In this document: piece after piece, positions 44,552 through 54,013 of the stretch
How positions within the stretch are numbered: position 1 is the first letter of the stretch
Layout: each line of letters starts with the position of its first letter
From: Pseudomonas putida
Lineage (GTDB): Bacteria > Pseudomonadota > Gammaproteobacteria > Pseudomonadales > Pseudomonadaceae
Length of the DNA stretch: 64,000 nucleotides
Assembly (NCBI RefSeq): GCF_001976065.1
Contig: NZ_MNAH01000002.1
Span: 297,781-361,780, forward strand
Direction: 5' to 3'
The notes under the pieces: generated by a model
The model's database searches: none
What the model was told of the DNA's origin: nothing
What the model saw: only the letters and a program-made list of their open reading frames with translations
Translations under genes and position numbers: made by a program

Positions 44552-45862
44552 TTATTTGGGATACCCGGCGCGCTTCATCTCGCGTTCAGTGGTTTGCTGG
44601 GCCGCTGCCAGCGCCTGGTAAACCGTGGTCTGGCCGATCAGCGCCGCCGAGAAGGCTTTGCCGACCTGGGTGCCAATGCCCTGGAACTCCGGGATGGTCA
44701 CCAACTGGATGCCGATGTAAGGCACCGGTTTGAGCGTCGGCTTGCTCGGGTCCGCCGCCTTGAGCGATTCCAGCGTGACCTTGGCAAACGGCGCGGCGTT
44801 CATGTAGGCCTCGCTGTAAGTGGAGGCCCGGGTGCCTGGCGGCACGTTGGCGATGCCGTCTTTTTCCGCGACCAGGGCGCTGTATTCCCTGGACGTGGCC
44901 CAGGCACTGAAGGTTTTCGCCGCCTCCTTGGCCTTGGAGCTGGTCGGGATCGCCAATGCCCAGGAGTACAACCAGGCCGAGCCTTTGTCGGTGACCTCAT
45001 GGGGCGCATAGGTGAAACCGACGTGGTCGCTGACCTTGCTCTGGGTCTTGTCGGTGACGAACGAGCCGGCGACGCTGGCATCAACCCAGATCGCGCACTT
45101 GCCGCTGTTGAACAGCGCCAGGTTTTCGTTGAAGCCGTTGCTCGAGGCGCCCGGCGGGCCAGACTTCTTCATGGTCTCGACATAGAAGTTCAGCGCGTTT
45201 TTCCACTCCGGTCCGGTGAATTCAGGCTGCCACTGCTCATTGAACCAGCGGGCGCCATAGGCGTTGGCGACGGTGGTGAGCAACGCCATGTTTTCGCCCC
45301 AGCCTGCCTTGCCCCGCAGGCAGATGCCGTACTGTTCTTTATCCTTGTTGGTGAGTTTGTCGGCGAACTCGGCGATCTGGGTCCAGGTCGGGCGCTCGGG
45401 CATGGTCAGGCCGGCGACCTTGAACAGGTCGGTGCGGTAATAGGTGATCGAGCTTTCGGCATAGAACGGCAGGGCATACAGCGAGCCCTTCACCGACAAG
45501 CCTTCACGCACCGCCGGGAACACGTCGTCGAGTGCGTAAGTGGCGGGCAAGTCCTTCATCGGCTCCAGCCAACCCTTGGCACCCCACAGTGCGGCTTCGT
45601 ACATGCCGATGGTCAGCACGTCGAACTGCCCGCCTTGCGTGGCGATGTCGGTGGTCAGGCGCTGACGCAGGACGTTTTCCTCGAGCACCACCCAATTGAG
45701 TTTGATCTGCGGATGCTCGGCCTCGAAGGTTTTCGAGAGTTTTTGCATGCGAATCATGTCGCTGTTATTGACGGTGGCGATGGTCAGGGTCTGGGCGCCA
45801 ACACTGACGCTGCTGAGGGTCAGGCAGGTGAGGGCAAGCAGGGCTTTTACCGAAGATTGCAT
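44552..45862 (-). CDS. mtlE: Mannitol/polyol-binding protein MtlE
   Basis: A 436-residue periplasmic solute-binding protein of the MalE-like family 1: the signal peptide ends SVGA, then QTLTIATVNNSDMIRMQKLSKTFEAEHPQI. The C-terminal half has AWLYSWALAIPTSSKAKEAAKTF and VPYIGIQLVTIPEFQGIGTQ, as in sorbitol/mannitol-binding proteins. It is the first gene of the operon and should be the most expressed. AAAAGGAGTGCACG is a strong ribosome binding site. An MtlR-type operator and promoter lie upstream. Confidence 0.95.
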   Translation of the reverse strand: MQSSVKALLALTCLTLSSVSVGAQTLTIATVNNSDMIRMQKLSKTFEAEHPQIKLNWVVLEENVLRQRLTTDIATQGGQFDVLTIGMYEAALWGAKGWLEPMKDLPATYALDDVFPAVREGLSVKGSLYALPFYAESSITYYRTDLFKVAGLTMPERPTWTQIAEFADKLTNKDKEQYGICLRGKAGWGENMALLTTVANAYGARWFNEQWQPEFTGPEWKNALNFYVETMKKSGPPGASSNGFNENLALFNSGKCAIWVDASVAGSFVTDKTQSKVSDHVGFTYAPHEVTDKGSAWLYSWALAIPTSSKAKEAAKTFSAWATSREYSALVAEKDGIANVPPGTRASTYSEAYMNAAPFAKVTLESLKAADPSKPTLKPVPYIGIQLVTIPEFQGIGTQVGKAFSAALIGQTTVYQALAAAQQTTEREMKRAGYPK

Positions 45863-45947
45863 CGTGCACTCCTTTTCTGCGCCGGGTGGGCGACAGAAGG
45901 ACAGTTATTGTTTTTGTGTCTTCCGAGGGCTGGAAGAATGTGCAGCG

Positions 45948-45976
45948 ATTACAGCCTTGAATGGCGGGCGAGACAA
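45948..45976 (-). promoter_or_regulatory. mtlE promoter (-35/-10)
   Basis: On the minus strand TTGTCT (-35, 45971-45976), 17 nt, and TGTAAT (-10, 45948-45953) match the sigma-70 consensus at 4/6 and 5/6. The -35 abuts the operator, as in class II AraC-family activation. The leader to the mtlE ATG would be about 80 nt. Confidence 0.7.
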
Positions 45977-46013
45977 ATCATCCATCGCACTTGGATTGAT
46001 ACTATTTTGCACT
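45977..46013 (-). promoter_or_regulatory. MtlR operator, tandem AraC-type half-sites
   Basis: On the minus strand two direct half-sites read AGTGC-N5-AGTAT, N7, AGTGC-N5-ATGAT, repeating every 22 nt (two helix turns). I recall the published P. fluorescens MtlR site as having this AGTGC-N5 tandem form. The downstream half-site touches the -35 box. Confidence 0.78.
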
Positions 46014-46108
46014 CGGCCTTAGGGGTGTAGACGCAAGGAAGGGCTTTCAGCACTGGGATTCGTACAGGTCGTTGAGGTGAAATGCAGCACCTGAGGGAAT
46101 CCCGGGTG

Positions 46109-47014
46109 TCAGCCCAGGTTCTGCTCGGTCAGCCGCTGCACCACCAACCGCCGGTAATGCGACGGAGTCATGCCCTTCAGCTGCTGAAAACGCCGGTTGA
46201 AGTTGGAAATATTGTTGAAGCCCGATTCGAAGCAGACCTCGGTCACCGGTTTGTCGCCGTCGGCCAGCAGCTCACAGGATTTGCTGATGCGCAGGCGATT
46301 GACGAACTCGATGAAGCAGCGCCCGGTGGCCTGCTTGAACACGCGGCTGAAGTAGGTCGGTTTCATGCCCAGGTGCCCGGCGACTTCCTCCAGCGGCAAC
46401 TCGCGGGCGTAGTGGGCAAAGATGTAGTCCACCGCGCGGTTGGTGCGGTCGATGCTGTGCTCGTCGGCCTGTTGTGGCGTGGTCGCGCCGGACAGCAACT
46501 GGTAATCGTCGCAAGCCCCCAGCAACTCCAGCAGGATGAAAAAATGCCCAAGGCGGGTCACGCCCTGGGTGTCGGCGATGCGCTGCATCAGCTCCATCGC
46601 CTTGCCGATGGTGTGCTTGCAGCGAAACTCGATGCCGTACTGCGCGCGCTCGAGCAGCGGCGCCAGGGTCTTGAGCTCGGCAAACACCTGATAGCCGCTG
46701 TCGAACAATTCGTCCGTGAAGTTGACCAGCATGTCGCGCTTGGGCACCACTTCATCCTCCGCCACCTGGCTGATCCAGTTGTGGGGCAAGTTAGGGCCGG
46801 TCAGGAACAGGGTTTGCGGATGGAAGTTGCCAATATAGTCACCAATGAACACCTTGCCCGAACTGGCGACGATCAAGTGCAGCTCGTACTCCTTGTGAAA
46901 ATGCCAGCGCACCAGGGGGCAGGGGAATCCGTGCTGGCGATAGATGATGGACAACCCGTCATGGTCGTCCATCAGTTCATAGGAAGGATCGGTAACGCGG
47001 GTAGCTCGGCTCAT
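46109..47014 (-). CDS. mtlR: AraC-family activator MtlR
   Basis: A 301-residue regulator: an N-terminal cupin effector domain (CPLVRWHFHKEYELHLIVAS) and a C-terminal double helix-turn-helix (LPLEEVAGHLGMKPTYFSRVFKQATGR and VTEVCFESGFNNISNFNRRFQQLKGMTPSHYRR). It senses polyols and activates mtlEFGKDYZ. It lies directly upstream of mtlE on the same strand with a 246-nt gap that holds the operator. Confidence 0.93.
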   Translation of the reverse strand: MSRATRVTDPSYELMDDHDGLSIIYRQHGFPCPLVRWHFHKEYELHLIVASSGKVFIGDYIGNFHPQTLFLTGPNLPHNWISQVAEDEVVPKRDMLVNFTDELFDSGYQVFAELKTLAPLLERAQYGIEFRCKHTIGKAMELMQRIADTQGVTRLGHFFILLELLGACDDYQLLSGATTPQQADEHSIDRTNRAVDYIFAHYARELPLEEVAGHLGMKPTYFSRVFKQATGRCFIEFVNRLRISKSCELLADGDKPVTEVCFESGFNNISNFNRRFQQLKGMTPSHYRRLVVQRLTEQNLG

Positions 47015-47100
47015 GTCGGGACGCTTTTATTGTTATCGCAGGTCGATCATGCCTCTTTCGCGAGCGAATATGCCAGTTGCTGCGCTTGTCGATTGTCTTG

Positions 47101-48402
47101 TCAGCTATCTGCCCCGTGGCGATGCTTGGCTTCGATCCATTGCGCCATGTATCGGGTACTTTTGTGTTGATGATGGCGCAGCATGCTGCCGGTAAAGTTG
47201 TCTCTCCTGATGGCAACCAGGTGTCGGCGGCACTCCTCGAGCCGAGCTATCAGTGCCGGACCATGGTCATGTGGCTGATAGCGGCTCGCCAGCAGGTCCA
47301 GCCCCCGGGCCTGGGCATCGAGCCACTGGGCCTTGTCCTGGTAAAGCTGCACGGCACAGTCGGCAAAGGACCTGGCTGTGCGGGTGATCGCCCCTGGCCA
47401 TGGCTCGTCTGCGTGCATGGCTTCTGCACCGACGGGCGTGGTGACGTTCGGCGTGCCACAGAGCATGGCATCGACAATCTTGCCTTTGATGCCCGCGCCA
47501 AAGCGCAACGGTGCCATGCACACCCGTGCCGCCGACATCACTTGCAAGGCGTCCTCAGCCCAGTTCATTACATGAAAACCCTGCGCCGCGTTGTGCAGCG
47601 CGGTGGCCTTGGGCGGTGTGTAGGCGCCGTAGATGTGCAGTTGAGCCGCAGGTAGCTGCTGGCGAATCATTGGCCAGATAGTGGTTTTGAGCCAGAGCAC
47701 TGCATCCCAGTTGGGGGCATGGCGAAAATTGCCGATGTGCAGAAAGTGCGCCCGGTCTTCGAACGGCACAGGCGCATGGGTGGGCAAGTCCACCATCAGC
47801 GAGCACCAATGCAGGAGGCTGCGCGGTAGCTTGAAGTGTTCGACCAGTAACTCGATCTCCACCTCGGAAATCATCAGGTTCAAGTCGCAACGATAGATCG
47901 CGGCGATTTCCCGCTGGGCCAGGTCGGTCTCGGCCATGAACTCGAACTCCTCGCGCAACGCTGGCGCGAACAGATCGTTGAAGTCATTGTTGTCGTCACT
48001 GGCCTTCAAGCGCTTCTTCAGTCGCTGATGCCGCGCGTCGCGCAGGCTCTGCAGGTCGGAGGTCTCGAGTACCCGCAGTGCATCGGGGCAGTGTTGTTCC
48101 ACTCGCCAACCGAACTGTTCTTCCATCATGAAGCGATCGAACAGCACGATGTCCGGGGCCAATTCGCTGATGAACCGGTCGAAACTGCTGTTGTTCAGCT
48201 CGATCGGTACTTCACGGATGCCCATTGCCGTCAGGTCGGCTTTATGCTCGCCGCTGCGGGCCGGACTGCTGAAGGTGACGTGCCAGCCTTGCTGCAGGAA
48301 ACTTTCGAGGATTTGCATCATATGCCCGCCGGCCGCCGAAGAGCGGGGCTCGGGCCAGACGTAACCAATGACCAGGACGTTGGTTGCGCGGGGCTGACTC
48401 AT
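47101..48402 (-). CDS. Glycosyltransferase (GT-B fold, family 4-like)
   Basis: A 433-residue protein. The N-terminal Rossmann half starts VLVIGYVWPEPRSSAAGGHMM, and the C-terminal nucleotide-sugar half has FLHIGNFRHAPNWDAVLWL, AQLHIYGAYTPP and VCMAPLRFGAGIKGKIVDAMLCGTPNVTT, where the E-x7-E of classic GT4 is replaced by GAGIKGKIVDAM. There is no membrane segment. AAGGAATCCCCGTTC precedes the ATG. The acceptor is unknown. It lies 72 nt downstream of the receiver gene on the same strand and may share its transcript. Confidence 0.88.
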   Translation of the reverse strand: MSQPRATNVLVIGYVWPEPRSSAAGGHMMQILESFLQQGWHVTFSSPARSGEHKADLTAMGIREVPIELNNSSFDRFISELAPDIVLFDRFMMEEQFGWRVEQHCPDALRVLETSDLQSLRDARHQRLKKRLKASDDNNDFNDLFAPALREEFEFMAETDLAQREIAAIYRCDLNLMISEVEIELLVEHFKLPRSLLHWCSLMVDLPTHAPVPFEDRAHFLHIGNFRHAPNWDAVLWLKTTIWPMIRQQLPAAQLHIYGAYTPPKATALHNAAQGFHVMNWAEDALQVMSAARVCMAPLRFGAGIKGKIVDAMLCGTPNVTTPVGAEAMHADEPWPGAITRTARSFADCAVQLYQDKAQWLDAQARGLDLLASRYQPHDHGPALIARLEECRRHLVAIRRDNFTGSMLRHHQHKSTRYMAQWIEAKHRHGADS

Positions 48403-48474
48403 GAACGGGGATTCCTTGCAACGGGCACAAAGCTTGAGGAGATAAAGGGAGTCGGCAATAAAGTCCGGCCGTGG

Positions 48475-48840
48475 TCAGGCATTTTGGAGGATGTCTTTGA
48501 CCTTGTCGCGCAACTGATCGATGGAGAACGGTTTGCCGATCACTTGCATCCCTTCGGGCACTTCGATGCTTTCGGCATACCCACTGGCGAACAGGATAGG
48601 CAGAGTGGGGCGCACGTTGCGCGCTTCTTTGGCCAGCTCGCGGCCGTCCATGACCGGCAGGCCGACATCGGTCATCATCAGGTCAATGTGCTGGTTCGAG
48701 TCCTTGATAATTTCCAGCGCCTGTTCGCTGCCATCGGCCTCAAGGACTTTGAACTCCAGCTCCTCCAACACGTCGACAATCAACATGCGCACGATGGCAT
48801 CGTCTTCGACGACAAGGATAGTGGGAGCGTTGGCGTTCAT
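48475..48840 (-). CDS. Single-domain response regulator
   Basis: A 121-residue stand-alone receiver: ILVVEDDAIVRM acidic pair, phospho-acceptor Asp58 in DLMMTDVGLPVMDG, the switch residue in LFASGYAES and Lys in VIGKPFSIDQL. It has no output domain, so it acts by protein contact or as a phosphate relay. It is divergent from the large hybrid kinase with about 260 nt between starts, and sits ahead of the glycosyltransferase. I used the ATG that opens MNANAPTILVVEDD. Confidence 0.92.
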   Translation of the reverse strand: MNANAPTILVVEDDAIVRMLIVDVLEELEFKVLEADGSEQALEIIKDSNQHIDLMMTDVGLPVMDGRELAKEARNVRPTLPILFASGYAESIEVPEGMQVIGKPFSIDQLRDKVKDILQNA

Positions 48841-49100
48841 GATGGCGGTCTCAGAAGGGTGGATGGGCTTTTCGGCCGATCGAAATCGCCGGCTCTCTTG
48901 CATGAGTAAGTGTCGCGTCCCGACAAGTTCCCGATACGCTATAAAAAGAATGCGGCACGGGTGAGTGCGAAGGATAACCGCTGCGTTGGCGCGACTGCAG
49001 ATGAATGTGCACTTTGCGGCAAAAGTCGGAAGAAAATTCGATCATTACGTCAGTTTTGGGGCAAACTCCTTGGTTTTCATCCGTTCAACAAGGCTTAACT
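48841..49100. other. Divergent promoter region of the signalling island
   Basis: These 260 nt separate the divergent receiver and hybrid-kinase genes. An A+T-richer patch (CGATACGCTATAAAAAGAATG, about 48930-48950) could hold promoter elements, but I could not assign -35/-10 boxes with confidence. Confidence 0.4.
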
Positions 49101-52100
49101 ATGACCTCTGAGTCTTCGGTTGACGAGCAGCGATTTCGTAAGCTCCTGAGCCGCAACATCAGCCTGCCGCTTGGCGTCGGCGCCATCAGTGCGGTTTTCT
49201 TCGTGTCGCTGATCACTTATCTGCTGTCGACGATCCAGTGGGTCGAGCACACCGACCGAGTGATCAATAACGCCAATGAGGCGGTCAAGCTGACGGTCGA
49301 CCTGGAAACCGGCATGCGCGGTTTCCTGCTCACCAGCGATGAAAAGTTTCTCGAACCCTATGAAACGGCCAAGCCGCGCATCGAGGTCGTGCTCAGGACC
49401 TTGCTTGAGCTGACTGCCGACAACCCGGTCCAGACTGACCGCTTGCACAGGCTGGAGTCCTTGCAGCGGGAGTGGGGCAGTTACGCGCAATCCATGATCG
49501 AACTGCAGCGCGTCAACGGTGACTACCGCGGGGCGGTCAAGGCCGGCAAAGGCAAGCGCCTGACCGATGAGATCCGCAAGCAGTACGAAGACGTGATCGA
49601 CATGGAGCAACAGCTGCGCGCTACGCGCAACGAGGAAGTGCGCCGCACCACGATCTGGAGTATCACGCTTTATCTGCTGTTCATTGCCGGGATCAGCGCA
49701 TTGCTGGCGTACATCGGTCGCCGCGACTTGCTCAACCTGTCGCAAAGCTATGCAGCGACCCTGGCGGCGCAACAGGCCAGTGCCCTGCGGCTGGAACAAC
49801 AGGCCTGGCTGCGCAACGGTCAGACCCAGCTGGCCGAGCAAGTGCTGGGCCAGCTGTCGCTGAACTTGCTGGGGCGAAACATCCTGCAATTCTGCGCGCA
49901 GTACCTGGGCAGTGCCGTGGCGGCCATTTATGTGCGCGAAGAACACGGTGGCCTGCGCCGCGTGGCGTCCTATGGCTTGTCCCGGGAACAGCAGGCGCGA
50001 GAGCAGCAGATCTACAGCGACGAAGGGATTGTCGGCCAGGTGGCGCAACAGGGCCGGCTGATTCGCCTGGACGCTGTGCCAAGCGACTATTTCAAGGTCA
50101 GTTCCGGCCTTGGCGAAGGATTGCCGCACAGCGTGCTGGTGGTGCCGACCAGCGACGACGACCGCATCAACGGCGTCATCGAACTGGGCTTCCTGCGCCC
50201 GCTGACCGACCGTGACATCGACCTGCTGGAGCTCATCGCCGGCAATATCGGTACTTCCATCGAGGCCGCGCGTTATCGCCAGCGCCTGCAGGAGGTATTG
50301 GCCGAGACCCAGCAACTCAACGAAGAGCTGCAGGTCCAGCAGGAAGAGCTCAAGACCGCCAACGAAGAACTGGAAGAGCAGTCGCGGATTCTCAAGGAAT
50401 CCCAGGCGCATCTGGAGACCCAGCAGGTCGAGCTGGAACAGACCAACGAACAACTTGCCGAACAGGCGCAGGTGCTGGCCGAACAACGTGACGCCATGGA
50501 CCTGAAGAATACCGAGCTCAATCAAGCCCAGGCCCAGCTCGAAGAGCGCGCCGTAGAACTGCAGCGTTCGAGCAAGTACAAGTCCGAATTCCTCGCCAAC
50601 ATGTCCCACGAACTGCGCACGCCGTTGAACAGTTCGCTGATCCTGGCCAAGCTGTTGGCGGAAAACCAGCAGGAAAACCTGAGTGCCGAGCAGGTCAAGT
50701 TCGCCGAATCGATCTACTCGGCCGGCAATGATTTGCTCAATCTGATCAACGACATTCTCGACATTTCCAAGGTCGAAGCCGGCAAACTCGAAATACGTCC
50801 GGAAAACACCAGCGTTGCGCGCCTGGTGGACGGCTTGCGGGGGATGTTCCAGCCCCTGGCGGCGGACAAGCAACTGGATTTTCAGGTCGAGTTGCAGGAC
50901 GGTGCGCCATCGATGATGTATACCGACCGCCAGCGCGTGGAGCAGATCATCAAGAATCTGCTCTCCAACGCCGTGAAGTTCACCGAGCAAGGCCGTGTCA
51001 GCCTGACCGTGACTTCGGCGCCGGATCACGGCATTGCCTTTATCGTCAGCGATTCGGGGATCGGCATTGCCGAGGATCAACAGGAAAGCATTTTCGAAGC
51101 CTTTCGCCAGGCCGATGGCACCACCAATCGTCGTTACGGCGGGACGGGCCTGGGCCTGTCGATTTCCCGCGACCTGGCCGCGCTGCTCGGCGGCTCGATC
51201 AACGTCGCCAGCACGCCGGGGCAGGGCAGTGCGTTCAGCCTTATCCTGCCGCTGCAATACGCCGAGCCAGGCATGGATCCCGTCGAGCCGTTGCGCGGCT
51301 TACCGGCCCTTGTACCCAACCGGATTGCGCCTGTCGTGACAGCGCCTGAGTTGGTCCAGGAGATCGCGCGTTTCGCCGATGACCGTCTCAAGGCACCCTT
51401 CGATGCGCGCTGTATCCTGGTGGTGGAGGACGAGCCGAACTTTGCGCACATCCTCTATGACCTCGCCCATGAACTGGGTTACCAGTGCCTGGTGGCCCAC
51501 GGCGCCGACGAAGGCTACGACCTGGCCAGGCAATTCGTGCCGGACGCCATCCTGCTGGACATGCGCCTGCCGGATCACTCCGGGCTGACCGTGCTGCAAC
51601 GCCTGAAGGAACATGCCGAAACCCGGCATATTCCGGTGCATGTGATTTCGGTTGAAGACCGGGTCGAAGCGGCGATGCACATGGGGGCCATCGGTTATGC
51701 GGTCAAGCCGACCACCCGCGAAGAACTCAAGGAAGTGTTCGCGCGCCTGGAAGCCAAGCTGACCCAGAAGGTCAAGCGCGTGTTGCTGGTCGAAGACGAT
51801 GATCTGCAACGCGACAGTATTTCCTTGCTGATCGGCGATGAAGACATCGAAATCACCGCCGTCGGCCTGGCGCAGGATGCCCTGGCCCTGCTGCGCACCA
51901 CCGTGTTCGATTGCATGATCATCGACCTCAAGCTGCCGGACATGCTCGGCAATGACCTGCTCAAGCGCATGTCCACCGAGGACATCTGCTCGTTCCCGCC
52001 GGTCATTGTCTATACCGGGCGCAACCTGACCCGGGACGAAGAGGCGGAACTGCGCAAGTATTCGCGCTCGATCATCATCAAGGGCGCGCGTTCACCCGAG

Positions 52101-52589
52101 CGCCTGCTGGACGAGGTGACACTTTTTCTGCACAAAGTCGAATCGCGGTTGTCCCATGACCGGCAGAAGATGCTCAAGACCGCCCGCAGCCGTGACAAGG
52201 TGTTCGAGGGGCGCAAGGTATTGCTGGTGGACGACGATGTACGCAACATCTTTGCCCTCACCAGCGCACTGGAGCAAAAGGGCGCCGTCGTGGTCATCGG
52301 CCGCAATGGTCGTGAAGCGATCGAGCGATTGAATGAATTTGAAGACATCGATCTGGTGTTGATGGACGTGATGATGCCGGAGATGGATGGCTTTGAGGCC
52401 ACTACCTTGATCCGCAAGGAGCCGCGCTGGCGCAAGCTGCCGATCATCGCGGTGACGGCCAAGGCCATGAAGGACGATCAGGAACGCTGCCTGCAGGCCG
52501 GCGCCAACGATTACCTGGCCAAGCCCATCGACCTGGACCGCCTGTTCTCGCTGATTCGCGTGTGGTTACCGAAGATGGAACGCATTTAA
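49101..52589 (+). CDS. Hybrid sensor kinase: CHASE3-GAF-HisKA-HATPase with three receivers
   Basis: A 1162-residue membrane kinase. TM1 (about 20-42), a periplasmic CHASE3 domain (GMRGFLLTSDEKFLEPYE) and TM2 (about 178-202) are followed by a GAF domain (about 250-385) and a Glu/Gln-rich coiled coil of about 100 residues (394-492). The HisKA has His503 in NMSHELRTPLN, and the HATPase has GGTGLGLSISRDLAALLGG. Three receivers follow with phospho-Asp at about 820, 942 and 1089. AAGGCTTAACT precedes the ATG. It is followed without a gap by cheR, cheB, a receiver-kinase and a receiver. The signal is unknown. Confidence 0.93.
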   Translation: MTSESSVDEQRFRKLLSRNISLPLGVGAISAVFFVSLITYLLSTIQWVEHTDRVINNANEAVKLTVDLETGMRGFLLTSDEKFLEPYETAKPRIEVVLRTLLELTADNPVQTDRLHRLESLQREWGSYAQSMIELQRVNGDYRGAVKAGKGKRLTDEIRKQYEDVIDMEQQLRATRNEEVRRTTIWSITLYLLFIAGISALLAYIGRRDLLNLSQSYAATLAAQQASALRLEQQAWLRNGQTQLAEQVLGQLSLNLLGRNILQFCAQYLGSAVAAIYVREEHGGLRRVASYGLSREQQAREQQIYSDEGIVGQVAQQGRLIRLDAVPSDYFKVSSGLGEGLPHSVLVVPTSDDDRINGVIELGFLRPLTDRDIDLLELIAGNIGTSIEAARYRQRLQEVLAETQQLNEELQVQQEELKTANEELEEQSRILKESQAHLETQQVELEQTNEQLAEQAQVLAEQRDAMDLKNTELNQAQAQLEERAVELQRSSKYKSEFLANMSHELRTPLNSSLILAKLLAENQQENLSAEQVKFAESIYSAGNDLLNLINDILDISKVEAGKLEIRPENTSVARLVDGLRGMFQPLAADKQLDFQVELQDGAPSMMYTDRQRVEQIIKNLLSNAVKFTEQGRVSLTVTSAPDHGIAFIVSDSGIGIAEDQQESIFEAFRQADGTTNRRYGGTGLGLSISRDLAALLGGSINVASTPGQGSAFSLILPLQYAEPGMDPVEPLRGLPALVPNRIAPVVTAPELVQEIARFADDRLKAPFDARCILVVEDEPNFAHILYDLAHELGYQCLVAHGADEGYDLARQFVPDAILLDMRLPDHSGLTVLQRLKEHAETRHIPVHVISVEDRVEAAMHMGAIGYAVKPTTREELKEVFARLEAKLTQKVKRVLLVEDDDLQRDSISLLIGDEDIEITAVGLAQDALALLRTTVFDCMIIDLKLPDMLGNDLLKRMSTEDICSFPPVIVYTGRNLTRDEEAELRKYSRSIIIKGARSPERLLDEVTLFLHKVESRLSHDRQKMLKTARSRDKVFEGRKVLLVDDDVRNIFALTSALEQKGAVVVIGRNGREAIERLNEFEDIDLVLMDVMMPEMDGFEATTLIRKEPRWRKLPIIAVTAKAMKDDQERCLQAGANDYLAKPIDLDRLFSLIRVWLPKMERI

Positions 52590-53423
52590 GTGGAGCGCAA
52601 TTTTTCAGGGGAGCTAAGCAGCGAAATCGAATTGCGCTTGTTGATCGAGGCGATCTACCTCAAGTACAGCTACGATTTTCGCGATTACTCCGGCGCATCG
52701 ATCAAGCGTCGGGTGGCGCACGCTTTGAGCCAGTTCGAGTGCAACACCATCTCGGCGTTGCAGGAAAAGGTCCTGCACGACCCGACGGCGTTCATGCAAC
52801 TGCTGCAATTGCTGACGATCCCGGTCAGTGAAATGTTTCGCGACCCTTCGCATTTCCTGGCGATCCGCCGGGAGGTGGTGCCGCTGCTCAAGACCTACCC
52901 GTCGATCAAGATCTGGATCGCCGGGTGCAGCACCGGTGAAGAAGTCTATTCGATGGCCATCCTGCTGCGCGAAGAGGGCTTGCTCGAGCGCACCATCATC
53001 TACGCCACCGACATCAATCCACGCTCGCTGGAAAAGGCCAAGCAGGGGATTTTCTCCATGGAGAATGTCCGCGCCTACACTTCCAACTACCAGCAGGCGG
53101 GGGGCAAGTGCTCCTTCGCCGACTACTACACTGCGGCGTATGGCTACGCGATATTCGATAAGTCGTTGTGCGAAAACGTCACCTTCGCCGACCACAGCCT
53201 GGCAACGGACAGTGTATTTTCAGAAACTCAGTTAATTTCATGTCGTAATGTATTGATTTACTTCAATAAAAAACTGCAGGATCGCGCTTTCGGGTTGTTT
53301 CATGAGTCGCTATGCCACCGTGGCTTCATGGCGCTGGGCAGCAAAGAAACCCCGGATTTTTCGGCCTTCGGCAACCAGTTCGAGCCGCTGGTCAAACAAG
53401 AACGGATTTATCGCAAAACATGA
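52590..53423 (+). CDS. CheR-type protein-glutamate methyltransferase
   Basis: A 277-residue SAM-dependent methyltransferase: the N-terminal helical domain SYDFRDYSGASIKRRVAH is followed by TIPVSEMFRDPSHFLAIR and the SAM-binding WIAGCSTGEEVYSMAILL. ATDINPRSLEKAKQGIF and ISCRNVLIYF are further CheR signatures. It starts at a GTG directly after the kinase stop, so coupling is certain if the start is right. No chemoreceptor, CheA or CheW is present nearby; the target may be the kinase coiled coil. Confidence 0.93.
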   Translation: MERNFSGELSSEIELRLLIEAIYLKYSYDFRDYSGASIKRRVAHALSQFECNTISALQEKVLHDPTAFMQLLQLLTIPVSEMFRDPSHFLAIRREVVPLLKTYPSIKIWIAGCSTGEEVYSMAILLREEGLLERTIIYATDINPRSLEKAKQGIFSMENVRAYTSNYQQAGGKCSFADYYTAAYGYAIFDKSLCENVTFADHSLATDSVFSETQLISCRNVLIYFNKKLQDRAFGLFHESLCHRGFMALGSKETPDFSAFGNQFEPLVKQERIYRKT

Positions 53424-54013
53424 ACAGCGAAACGGGTGTCGCTACCATAGAAGCCATTGTGATCGGTGCCTCGGCCGGCGGGGTAGAGGCGCTGTTCAAC
53501 ATCCTCGGTCCGCTGCGCGAGGGTTTCGTGCTGCCGATCATCGTGGTCCTGCACCTGCCGGACGAGCGCCGCAGCCAGCTGGCGGAAGTCTTCGCCCGGC
53601 GCGTGGCGCTGCCGGTCCTCGAAGCGCTGGACAAGACCCCGGTCGAACCCGGAACCCTGTATTTCGCCGCTCCCGGGTATCACTTGTCGGTCGAACAGGA
53701 CCGCAGTTTTTCCCTGAGCCAGGAAGACCGTGTACACCATTCGCGGCCAGCCATCGACTACCTGTTCGAATCGGCTGCCGATGCCTACGGCCCGACCCTG
53801 GCCGCCGTGTTGCTGACCGGCGCCAATCAGGATGGCGCGCGGGGTTTGTCCCAGGTCAAGCAGCGTGGCGGGCTGACCATCGTCCAGGACCCGGACGACG
53901 CCCAGGTCGCGACCATGCCCCAGGCGGCGCTGGATACGCTGCAACCCGATCACATACTCCCCATACACGGCATCGGCCGTTTGCTTGTCGAGCTGGAAAG
54001 AATCGCATGCTAA
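53420..54013 (+). CDS. CheB-type methylesterase catalytic domain, no receiver
   Basis: A 197-residue protein consisting only of the CheB catalytic domain: Ser18 in IGASAGGVEAL, His45 in VVLHLPDERRSQLAEVFARR and Asp138 in LLTGANQDGARGL form the triad. The usual N-terminal receiver is missing; the following gene encodes a receiver fused to a kinase. It overlaps the cheR stop by four bases (ATGA) and the next gene by seven. It should remove methyl esters, or deamidate glutamines, on the cheR target. Confidence 0.93.
   Translation: MNSETGVATIEAIVIGASAGGVEALFNILGPLREGFVLPIIVVLHLPDERRSQLAEVFARRVALPVLEALDKTPVEPGTLYFAAPGYHLSVEQDRSFSLSQEDRVHHSRPAIDYLFESAADAYGPTLAAVLLTGANQDGARGLSQVKQRGGLTIVQDPDDAQVATMPQAALDTLQPDHILPIHGIGRLLVELERIAC

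Noticed and set aside
49095..51257. 720-residue minus-strand open frame opposite the large hybrid kinase
   Set aside because: It is fully antisense to a kinase with clear domains and motifs; its product is low-complexity Gln/Leu/Asp and has no recognisable motif.
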